From: CAVSUB01 sp963816725
Lineage (GTDB): Bacteria > Acidobacteriota > Vicinamibacteria > Vicinamibacterales > 2-12-FULL-66-21
DNA length: 64,000 nt
Assembly: GCA_963816725.1 (NCBI GenBank)
Contig: CAWFMC010000013.1
Location: 434,001 to 498,000 of the forward strand
Direction: 5' to 3'
Part shown: piece by piece, positions 56,945 through 64,000 of the stretch
Position numbering within the stretch: the first letter of the stretch is position 1
How the letters are laid out: each line of letters opens with the position of its first letter
Made by a program: the position numbers and the translations under genes
The notes under the pieces: generated by a model
The model's database searches: none
Seen by the model: the letters and a program-made list of their open reading frames with translations, nothing else
Told to the model about the DNA's origin: nothing

Positions 56945-58501
56945 TCAGCGGACTCGCGCGATGACGCGCGCCAGCGCCGCGGCGCCAGTGGCAATCTGGC
57001 GCGGCGACACACCGCCGTAACCGAGGACGAACCCGTCGCGTTGCGGCGGCTCGAGCCAGTAGCGGCTGACCGGAAAGATCACCAGGTTGTCCTCAGCGCA
57101 GGCGCGCGCGATCCGCGGCGCGTAGCGTGCGCTGGCCGCGTGCTGACGGGTTCCGGGCGCGAACCAGGCCAGCAGGTGCGTGCCGGCCGCGGCGCGGGTC
57201 ACCGCGAGCATTCCCGACAGTTCGCGGGCGACGGCCCGGCGCATCGCCTCGTAGCGCTCTTCGTAGACCAGTCGGGCGCGCCGCAGATGCCGGTCGTAGT
57301 GGCCCTCGCTGATGAACGTGGCGAGCACGGCCTGATCGGCCATCGGCGCATTGCGGCTGGCAACCGCTCGGGCGTTGGTCGCGGCGTCGACCAGCATCTC
57401 CGGGACCACGCAGAACCCCAGCCGCAGGGCCGGGAACATCGTCTTGCTGAACGTGCCGACGTAGACGACCCGGGGCGCGACGGCACCTGCGGTGTCGCAA
57501 TCGAAGCGCTGGAGGGCGGGCACCGGACGGCCGCGGTAGCGGAAGTGGCTGTCGTAGTCGTCTTCCACGATCCACGCCGCGGCCCGCCGTGCCCATTCCA
57601 GGAGGGCGGCCCGCCGCCGCGCCGACAGCGTCGCGCCCGCCGGATATTGATGCGACGGTGACACCACGGCGAGCCGCGCGTCGGGAGCGCGAGACATACC
57701 CGCCGCGACATCGAGGCCTTCGCGATCGACGGGCACCGGCACCAGCGTCGCGCCGGCTCCGACCAGCGCGGCGCGAACATCGAGATAGCCGGGTTCCTCC
57801 ATCCACACCTGGTCGCCGGGATCGAGCAGCAGGCGGAACAGCATGTCGAAGGCCTGCTGCGCGCCGCTCGTGACGATCACCTGGTGCGGATCGCAGCGGA
57901 CCCCGCGCGAGACCGCGATGTGCTCGGCGATGGCCCGGCGTAGCGGCATGAATCCAGCCGGGTCGCCGTAATCGAGATCGCCGGGGCGAGCCGATCGCCA
58001 GTGCCGCGCCGCGAGCCGCGCCCACAGGCGGATCGGAAACACATCCAGCGCCGGGCGCCTCGGATGGAAGGGGCGTGGGCCCGCCTCGGCACGCGGTCCC
58101 GTGATCACGACAGCGGTGAGTGCGGCGCCGCGACGGGAGATCGAGGGCGGCGTGGCCTGCCTGACGATCGCGTTCCGCCCACCCTTCCGCACAGCCGGCC
58201 GCATGACCTGCTCGGGCAGGACGTCGGCCACGTAGCTCCCCGAGCCCCGTCGCGCCGTCAGGTACCCCTCGGCGACCAGCCGCTCCAGCGCGGTGACGAC
58301 CGTAAATCGGGAGACGGCCAGTTCGGACGCGAGTGTCCGGGTCGACGCGATGCGTGCGCCCGGCCGGAGTGACCCGCGGACGATCTGGTCGCGCACCGCC
58401 GTGCAGATCTGCTCGTACATCGGCACGGTCGATTCAGCGTCGAGCGCGACAACGGGGGCTCGACCGGCGCGCGACCCGACCACCCGCCTCACCATGCCCA
58501 T
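56945..58501 (-). CDS. MocR/PdxR-type GntR-family regulator with aminotransferase domain
   Basis: About 518 residues. An N-terminal GntR winged helix (PMYEQICTAVRDQIVRGSLRPG, SRFTVVTALERLVAEGYLTARRGSGSYV) is joined by a linker to a fold-type I aminotransferase domain. The PLP Lys lies in GTFSKTMFPALRLGF; nearby contacts are GAQQAFDMLFRLL and VEDDYDSHFRYRG. MocR regulators sense PLP, GABA or amino compounds and usually act on a divergent gene. The divergent gene here is the ADOP permease at 58561. ATG at 58501 or 58495; the conserved part begins a few residues later. Confidence 0.9.
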   Translation of the reverse strand: MGMVRRVVGSRAGRAPVVALDAESTVPMYEQICTAVRDQIVRGSLRPGARIASTRTLASELAVSRFTVVTALERLVAEGYLTARRGSGSYVADVLPEQVMRPAVRKGGRNAIVRQATPPSISRRGAALTAVVITGPRAEAGPRPFHPRRPALDVFPIRLWARLAARHWRSARPGDLDYGDPAGFMPLRRAIAEHIAVSRGVRCDPHQVIVTSGAQQAFDMLFRLLLDPGDQVWMEEPGYLDVRAALVGAGATLVPVPVDREGLDVAAGMSRAPDARLAVVSPSHQYPAGATLSARRRAALLEWARRAAAWIVEDDYDSHFRYRGRPVPALQRFDCDTAGAVAPRVVYVGTFSKTMFPALRLGFCVVPEMLVDAATNARAVASRNAPMADQAVLATFISEGHYDRHLRRARLVYEERYEAMRRAVARELSGMLAVTRAAAGTHLLAWFAPGTRQHAASARYAPRIARACAEDNLVIFPVSRYWLEPPQRDGFVLGYGGVSPRQIATGAAALARVIARVR

Positions 58502-58560
58502 AATGTACTCGCAAAGTGGACTGGGACAGATTGTCATAACTGGCGCTGTCATCCATACCA

Positions 58561-60970
58561 GTGGCAAGGCACGATCGCGGCATGCGTGGACTCAGGCAGG
58601 CTCCCGGATTTTCCGCCACGACGATCGCTACCCTGGCCGCCGGCATCGGCGCTGTCGTCGCGATGTTCGCGGTGTACTGGGCCGTCGTGCTCAACCCAGT
58701 TCGGCTGGGGGACGCCCGTCAGGTCGTCTCCATCGCGCGGGAACAGCGCGATCCGCAGGTGCCGACGTCGCTCTCGTGGCCGCGTGTCCAGTGGATGCAG
58801 CGCGCGGCGCGCGCGTTCGCGGCCATCGGAGCCTACAGCAACGAGCGCGTCAGCCTTGCCGCGGAGGGGATGCTGCCCCGCGAGCTGCGCGGCATCCGCG
58901 TGTCCACGGGGTTCTTTGAGGCGGTACGGCTGACGCCGACGCGGGGTCGGCTGCTCACGCCCGACGACGACCTGCCGGCCGCGCCGGCGGTGTGCGTCCT
59001 CGCGTACGAAACATGGCAGACGATGTTCGCGGGCGAGCCGCTCGTCGGGCGCACGATCCGCTTGAACGGCCAGGCGACCGAAGTGGTCGGTATCCTGTCA
59101 CCGCGCGTGAGTGCCCCCTGGGGGGATCGGCAGGTCTTCCTGCCGCGGGTGTTCGCCGACTCCTCGCTGACAGGAGCGGCGATCGCTGCCGGGGCGAGCT
59201 ATCTGAGTGTGGTCGCCCGTTTGGCGCCCGGCCGCACCATCGCGCAGGCGAATGACGAGTTGCGTCGGATCACCGCGGACTTCAGACGTGCCTTCGCGGG
59301 CCGGAGTGACACGATCAACGAGGTCGAGGTTCAGCCGCTGGCCGACGTCATCGTCGCCAACCGCAAGAGTACGCTGACGCTCCTCCTCGGCGCGGTGACG
59401 CTCGTCCTCCTCGTGTCGTGTGCCAACGCGGCGGCGCTGGTCGTGAGTCGTCTGTCCGGTCGGCACCGCGAGCTGGCGGTCAGGCAGGCGCTCGGCGCCA
59501 CACGCGCGGTAATCGTTCGCCACATCATGGGGGAGACGGTGGTGCTGGCGGTGATCGCCGGGGCCGTGGGGATCGTGCTCGCGGCGATTGCGCTGCGCAC
59601 GATCGACGCGACACTGGGCAGCGTCCTCCCGCCGGGCGTGCTGTTGCGCATTGACACCCCGGTCCTGGCGGTGGCGATGCTTGCTGTGGTCGTCGCCGTG
59701 GTGCTGGTCGGCGTCATCCCGGCCCTGCATGCGACTCGGGCGACCTCGGCGACCGGCGCGGCGGCGTTCGGACGCGGGTCGTCGGAGAGTGCCGCGACCC
59801 ACCGCTTCCGGCGCGGACTGGTGGTGACGGAGGTGGCGCTGTCGTCCGGACTGCTGGTCGGCGCGGCGCTCTTCTTGACGTCGTTGTCGTACGTGCAGCA
59901 CCTGCCTGTGGGCTTCGACCTTTCGGGCCTGGCCGCCGCGGCTGTCATTCTGCCCGCGGACACGTACCCGACGCCTGAGCGCCAGGGTGCGTTCTTCGAC
60001 GACGTGCTGGACCGACTCACACCGAAGGTAGCCCGGGCGGCGATCGCGTTCGGGCTGCCGTTTGCGGGCGACAACTTCGTCTCGCCGTACGTGATCCGCG
60101 GCAGGGCCATACCGCCTCCCGCCGCCCGCCGCCGCGCCGGCCTCCGCATCGTCACCGAGGAATACCTCACGGTGATGCGCATCCGCCTGGTGGCCGGCCG
60201 CTTCTTCTCGGCCGCCGACCGGGCCGGCGCGCAGCCGGTGTGTGTCGTGAACGAGTCCTTCTCGCGCCACGAATTCGGCAACCGTTCACCGCTCGGCGCC
60301 GTCGTCCTGCGCGGGCGTGATGCCGACCAGCGGTTCGAGATCGTCGGGGTCGTCGCCGACGTGCGGACCAATGGCCCGACCGCGGATCCACCGGACGAAC
60401 TGTTCCTTCCTTTCCGGCAGGTCGCGCGTCCCAATGCGTGGCTGCTGGTGCGCACCAACGGCCGGCCCGAGACGGCCGCTCCGCTGCTTCAATCAGCCGT
60501 CGCGGCGGCGGACCGGGATCTGGCCATTTCCGGCTTCACGACGATGGAAGCCGCGCGGGCGCTGACCATGGGGCCGGAGCGCCTGCTCGCCGGCCTGGCC
60601 ACGGTGCTTCGGCCTTCTCGCGCTGCTGCTGGCGGCGATCGGGCTCTATGCGGTCCTCGCGCAATCCGTCGCCGCCCGGACCGGAGAGATCGGCATCCGC
60701 ATCGCGATCGGCGCCGGACGATGGTCGATCGGGCGGCTGGTGTTGACCGGTGCCCTGCGTCTGGTGGGTATGGGCATGCTGGTGGGGTTGACGGGCGCGA
60801 TGGCCATGTCGCGCATCATTGCCGCGCAGTTGCACGGCATCAGCGGGCGCGATCCGACGGTGTACGCGGTGGTCGCCGGCCTGTTCGTCGTGGTGGCCAT
60901 TGGCGCCGCGGTCCTGCCCGCGCGACGCGCGACGCGTGTCGACCCGCTCGTCTGTCTGCGGGCGCTGTAA
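58561..60970 (+). CDS. Second ADOP-family ABC transporter permease, apparent +1 frameshift
   Basis: About 802 residues corrected. Duplicated MacB/FtsX architecture: GLRQAPGFSATTIATLAAGIG, first FtsX LVLLVSCANAAALVVSRLSG with RQALGATRAVIVRH. After GLATV the frame breaks; dropping the C at 60607 restores FGLLALLLAAIGLYAVLAQ, then TGEIGIRIAIGAGRWSIGR and the RRATRVDPLVCLRAL end. As given, the first part reads on through this region without stop into the kinase gene, which would be a false 1322-residue fusion. No ATPase gene is adjacent. GTG at 58561 gives the usual N-terminal basic helix. Confidence 0.87.
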
Positions 60971-61005
60971 CAGCCGGGAGCGGCGATCGCAGCTATCATG
61001 CCGCG

Positions 61006-62529
61006 ATGCGTCGGATGCCGCCGGACGTGGCGCGCGCGCTCGCGGCAGTCGGCGCGGTCGCCGCTGTGACGCTGGTCTACGCCCGGTGGCTGCACCTCTC
61101 GAATGCCGCGACGGCGTCGACGACGTTCCTGCTGATCGTGCTGGTGGTTGCGGCCACCTCGCGGCTGTGGGTGCCGGCCGTCACCTCGATCGCGGCGATG
61201 TTCGCGTTCAACTACTTCTTTCTCCCACCGGTCGGCGGCCTGACGATCGCCGACCCGCAGAACTGGGTCGCGATGGTGGCGTTCCTGGTCGTGAGCCTGA
61301 TCGGCAGCCGCCTGTCCGGCCTGGCCCGGGCGCGGGCCGAGGAGGCGCTGTCGGCGCGGGACGAACTGGCGCGGTTGTTCGACCTCAGTCGTGACGTGCT
61401 GCTGATCACCGAGGCCCAGGACGCTCTGGCCGCCGTCGCCAGGGCGATCGCCCGGCGCTTCGAGCTGGACTTCGTCGGCGTCGCCTTACCCGCATCCGGC
61501 GAGTGGCGGGTGTCGCAAAGCGGGGCGAGCCGGATCGAGCTCGATCCCACGCAGCTCTCCACCGCGTTCGCGGCGGCACAGGCGGCGTTGGAATTCGATG
61601 CGCACGCCCGCACCTATGTGGGGCATCGGACCATGGTGGTGGCGGGGCGCACGGTGCGGCTGGTACCGCTGCGCGTCGGGACCAAGCCGGTGGGGCTGCT
61701 GGCGGCTGCCGGACGTGACATTCCCCCTGGCACGCTCGACGCGCTGGGTGGCGTCGCAGCCATTGCCATCGAGAGAGTGCAGCTCCTGGACGCTCGTCAG
61801 GCCGGCGAGCTGATGCGCCGGAGCGACGAGCTGAAGACCGCGCTCCTCGCGTCCCTCGGTCACGATCTGCGGACGCCGCTCACCGCGATCCGGATCGCGG
61901 CCAGCAACCTCCAGGGGCCGTCGCTCGAGGAAGCGGAGCGTCGCGAGCAGAGCGATCTGATCCTCGCGCAGGTGGAGCGCCTCACCCGGCTGTTCCAGAA
62001 CATCCTCGAGATGGCCCGCCTCGATGCGGGCGCGGTGGCCACCGAGACGCGATGGGCGCACCCGTCGGAAATTATCGCCGCGGCGCGGGATCAGGTGGAG
62101 CATACGCTGCGCGGCCACCCGCTGCAGGTGACCACCGATCCGGACGAACCGGTCCGCCTCGACCCCCGCCTGACCGCGGCCGCGCTCGCACATGTCCTCG
62201 AGAACGCGGCTCAGTACGCGCCACCGGGATCGACGATTGACGTCCGCAGCTCGCAGACCGCGGACGGGCTGAGGATCGCGGTGCGCGATCACGGCCCGGG
62301 GATCGCCGCGGCCGACCTGCCGCACCTCTTCGATCGCTTCTATCGCGGCGCGGCCTCACGTGCCCGCGCCTCGGGCACCGGCATGGGCCTGTCGATCGTG
62401 CGCGGCCTGCTGGCCGTCCAGCAGGGCCGCATCTGGGCCGAGAACCGCGCCGACGGCGGCGCGGAGTTCACCCTCGTGGTGCCTGCCGCGGCGCGAGCGT
62501 CGGCCGTTCAGGACCGCCACGCCGTATGA
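61006..62529 (+). CDS. Short KdpD-like sensor histidine kinase
   Basis: 507 residues. It starts with a four-helix DUF4118 membrane domain (VTLVYARWLHLSNAA, FNYFFLPPVGGLTI), then a GAF-like region, HisKA with phosphoacceptor His in SLGHDLRTPLTA, and HATPase with LENAAQYAPPGS, DHGPGIAAADL and GTGMGLSIVRG. Compared with full KdpD (about 890 residues) the cytoplasmic N-terminal KdpD and USP domains, including the Walker A loop, are absent. It probably responds to K+ or turgor through the membrane part. The start at 61006 is 35 bp after the permease; kdpE overlaps its end by 4 bp. Confidence 0.88.
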   Translation: MRRMPPDVARALAAVGAVAAVTLVYARWLHLSNAATASTTFLLIVLVVAATSRLWVPAVTSIAAMFAFNYFFLPPVGGLTIADPQNWVAMVAFLVVSLIGSRLSGLARARAEEALSARDELARLFDLSRDVLLITEAQDALAAVARAIARRFELDFVGVALPASGEWRVSQSGASRIELDPTQLSTAFAAAQAALEFDAHARTYVGHRTMVVAGRTVRLVPLRVGTKPVGLLAAAGRDIPPGTLDALGGVAAIAIERVQLLDARQAGELMRRSDELKTALLASLGHDLRTPLTAIRIAASNLQGPSLEEAERREQSDLILAQVERLTRLFQNILEMARLDAGAVATETRWAHPSEIIAAARDQVEHTLRGHPLQVTTDPDEPVRLDPRLTAAALAHVLENAAQYAPPGSTIDVRSSQTADGLRIAVRDHGPGIAAADLPHLFDRFYRGAASRARASGTGMGLSIVRGLLAVQQGRIWAENRADGGAEFTLVVPAAARASAVQDRHAV

Positions 62530-63233
62530 CCGCACCGGCCCGCATCCTGTTCGTCGACGACGAGGTCGCCATCCAGCGGGCGGTCGGACCGCTGCTGCGC
62601 TCGCGCGGGTATGCGGTCGACATCGCCGCGACCGGCGGTGACGCGCTCCGGATGTTCGCCGAGCACCCGCCCGACCTCGTGCTGCTGGACCTCGGCTTGC
62701 CGGATCTCGAAGGGACCGAGGTCTGCCGTCGGATCCGGGCGCGCGCGACGACGCCGATTGTCGTGTTGTCAGCGCGGGGATCCGAAGCCGACAAGGTCAA
62801 CGCCCTCGACCTTGGCGCCGACGACTACGTCACCAAGCCGTTCGGACCGGAGGAGCTGCTCGCGCGCATCCGGGTCGCGCTGCGCCGCGCCTCCTCCGGG
62901 GAACGTGAGCAGAGTGGCGCCTTCCGCGCCGGTGAGCTGCTGCTCGATTACGACCGCCGGCGGGCGCTCCGCGGCGACACCGAGATCCGTCTCACGCCGA
63001 AGGAGTTCGAGCTGCTCTCCCTGCTCGCGCGCAACCACGATCGCGTCCTGACGCACCGGGCCATCCTCAAGGCGATTTGGGGACCCAACGCTGTCGATCA
63101 GACGGAGCACCTGTGGACGCTGGTGGCCCAGCTGCGCAAGAAAATCGAGCCGGACCCCGGCACTCCTCGCTACATCCTGAGTGAGCCGTGGGTCGGCTAC
63201 CGCTTCGCCACGGGAGAGGGCGACGGCCTCTGA
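62526..63233 (+). CDS. kdpE: KdpE-like OmpR-family response regulator
   Basis: 235 residues. Receiver with ILFVDDEVA, phosphoacceptor Asp in VLLDLGLPDLEG (about residue 56), Lys in YVTKPFGPEE. Winged helix with RLTPKEFELLSLLARNHDRVLTH, EHLWTLVAQLRKKIEPDP and the Kdp-type ending ILSEPWVGYRF. It should activate the kdp operon that begins about 330 bp downstream. The start overlaps the kinase stop (ATGA). Confidence 0.92.
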   Translation: MTAPARILFVDDEVAIQRAVGPLLRSRGYAVDIAATGGDALRMFAEHPPDLVLLDLGLPDLEGTEVCRRIRARATTPIVVLSARGSEADKVNALDLGADDYVTKPFGPEELLARIRVALRRASSGEREQSGAFRAGELLLDYDRRRALRGDTEIRLTPKEFELLSLLARNHDRVLTHRAILKAIWGPNAVDQTEHLWTLVAQLRKKIEPDPGTPRYILSEPWVGYRFATGEGDGL

Positions 63234-63246
63234 ACGACGAGGGCCT

Positions 63247-63458
63247 GGGGACTAGGGACTAGGGACTCTTCCCGCGGGTCCAGCAGGATGCTGAAGAACG
63301 CATCCTGCGTGGCAAACGGTACATGGGAGTGTGAAAACACTCGTTTTGCTCTGACTGCATCTGCCATCTGCCATCTGCCATCTGCCATCTGCCATCTGCC
63401 ATCTGCCATCTGCCATTTGACATCTGGCGCGCGGCCCAGTCCCCAGTCCCCAATCCCT
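63247..63458. repeat. Composite intergenic repeat C plus flanking heptad arrays
   Basis: Three parts between kdpE and the kdp structural genes. First, GGGGACT and AGGGACT twice (63247-63267). Second, the hairpin GCAGGATGC-N8-GCATCCTGC (63283-63308), a spacer with GTGTGAAAACAC, then eight perfect CTGCCAT heptads (63361-63416) and a degenerate unit. Third, AGTCCCC twice and AATCCCT (63438-63458). The hairpin and heptads match composites A (14310) and B (18541). The rest of the 330-bp gap, to 63563, shows no gene and no clear KdpE site. Confidence 0.82.
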
Positions 63459-63563
63459 AGGCCCAGTCCTCGCCCTTCTTCAGCACATTCTCAGGCACTT
63501 CTTGGCCCGTCCTCAGGCGCGAACCCATATCGTCAAATCAGGCGGTCGGGAGCGAGGTGATCA

Positions 63564-63653
63564 GTGCTGGATGTGGCGTTCGTGGGTGTCGCGGTTCTCT
63601 TCTTTGCCGTGAGCATCGGCTATGTAGCCGTCTGCGATCGGCTGATGAAATGA
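63564..63653 (+). CDS. 29-residue membrane peptide preceding kdpF
   Basis: GTG start 6 bp after GAGGTGA; 29 residues with one membrane helix and a C-terminal VCDRLMK. It is shorter than usual gene-calling limits. Peptides of this form are found immediately upstream of kdpF/kdpA in other bacteria. It may be a second small subunit or stabiliser of the Kdp complex. Confidence 0.6.
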   Translation: MLDVAFVGVAVLFFAVSIGYVAVCDRLMK

Positions 63654-63660
63654 GGCGGTC

Positions 63661-63750
63661 GTGGCGATCGATACCGTGGCCGGGCTCGTCGTCAGCGCGC
63701 TGCTGCTCGGGTACCTCCTCGTCGCGCTGCTGAAGCCGGAGAAGTTCTGA
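63661..63750 (+). CDS. kdpF: K+-transporting ATPase subunit F
   Basis: A 29-residue single-helix peptide ending in YLLVALLKPEKF, the KdpF signature. KdpF stabilises the KdpABC complex in the membrane. GTG start 7 bp after the previous peptide; kdpA begins 1 bp after the stop. Confidence 0.8.
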   Translation: MAIDTVAGLVVSALLLGYLLVALLKPEKF

Positions 63751-63751
63751 C

Positions 63752-64000
63752 ATGACCCTCAACGGCTGGCTGCAGATCCTGTGGTTCCTGCTGGCGATCT
63801 TTCTCGTCACGCCGGTCCTGGGTGGCTACATGGCTCGTGTGTTCACACGCCAGAGGACCTGGTTCGATCCGCTGCTGCGGCCGCTCGAGCGCGTGCTGTA
63901 CCGGCTCACCGGAGTGGACGAGTCGCGCGAGATGCGATGGACCGAGTACGCCGTTTCCGTGCTGCTCTTTGGCGTCGTGTCGATGGTGGTGCTCTATGCG
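63752..64000 (+). CDS. kdpA: K+-transporting ATPase subunit A (N-terminus, runs off window)
   Basis: The first 83 residues of the potassium channel subunit of the Kdp P-type ATPase: helix LQILWFLLAIFLVTPVLGGYMARVF, then RPLERVLYRLTGVDESREMRWTEYAVSVLLF, all typical of KdpA. The rest of the gene and presumably kdpB and kdpC lie beyond 64000. Confidence 0.93.
   Translation, partial: MTLNGWLQILWFLLAIFLVTPVLGGYMARVFTRQRTWFDPLLRPLERVLYRLTGVDESREMRWTEYAVSVLLFGVVSMVVLYA

Noticed and set aside
58561..62529. A single 1322-residue permease-histidine kinase protein
   Set aside because: The middle part (about 60610-60990) is out of frame with the permease C-terminus. The true permease end and a separate kinase start at 61006 are both visible.
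63361..63416. CRISPR array
   Set aside because: The units are 7 bp with no spacers, and there are no cas genes; it is a simple heptad repeat.

Overview
The window is GC-rich, densely coded bacterial chromosome. The gene content points to Acidobacteriota, most likely the Vicinamibacteria group. The evidence is two large duplicated orphan permeases (ADOP type) with no ATPase gene beside them, an Oar-like TonB-dependent receptor with an N-terminal carboxypeptidase-regulatory domain, a TolB/TPR protein, a PEP-CTERM protein, and PQQ-propeller and ThuA secreted proteins. This is an inference from families; there is no rRNA or tRNA in the window to confirm it.

Layout. 1-4.1 kb: a caa3-type cytochrome oxidase operon (ctaD, ctaE, a small membrane protein, and ctaG fused to a cytochrome c domain). 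4.1-5.7 kb (minus): a membrane protein and ispH. 6.2-9.2 kb: a PEP-CTERM protein, a BACON-type secreted protein, and the first copy of a 166-bp inverted-repeat element. 9.3-12.1 kb: a broken small secreted protein, then (minus) a DnaQ-like exonuclease coupled to a cyclic-nucleotide-binding/CBS/DUF294 protein. 12.6-14.9 kb: secreted and membrane proteins, the second 166-bp element, and a VOC protein. 14.9-18.5 kb (minus): a UvrA2-type ATPase, two tiny proteins, and phosphatidylserine synthase. 18.8-22.1 kb: a YncE-like propeller and a two-component system. 22.3-31.0 kb: a catabolic and secreted-enzyme block (tannase-family esterase, CitMHS transporter, AtuA and its small partner, a 700-aa hydrolase, MauG-type peroxidase). 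31-36.3 kb: an ADOP permease and a flavinylated electron-transfer trio (FMN-binding protein, ApbE, RnfD-like). 36.4-43.4 kb: a DUF5655 protein, polyphosphate kinase/phosphatase, a lipase-like protein and a TolB/TPR protein. 43.6-48.9 kb (minus): a four-gene operon (citryl-CoA-lyase-like, CoA-acylating aldehyde dehydrogenase, ThDP decarboxylase-like, MFS). 49-55.7 kb: divergently, a TonB receptor, a PQQ-type dehydrogenase, ThuA and an HPF-like protein. 55.9-61 kb: an O-methyltransferase, a MocR regulator and a second ADOP. 61-64 kb: a kdp locus (short KdpD-like kinase, KdpE, two 29-residue membrane peptides, start of kdpA) that runs off the window.

Two features cut across the window. First, many intergenic spaces carry short tandem arrays whose unit is always 7 bp, although the unit sequence differs from place to place. 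Three loci share a composite of a hairpin, then heptads, then often a second hairpin. Second, about ten otherwise intact genes are broken by what reads as one extra base. Nearly all are +1 events, four of them within 500 bp. This looks more like residual assembly error than gene decay, and it also explains the apparent CitMHS-AtuA fusion.

The most promising functional unit is the region around 43.6-55.2 kb. It holds an aldehyde/acyl-CoA module with its own transporter facing a TonB receptor and periplasmic oxidase, separated by a sharp palindrome next to a consensus -10 box. Its substrate cannot be read from the sequence.
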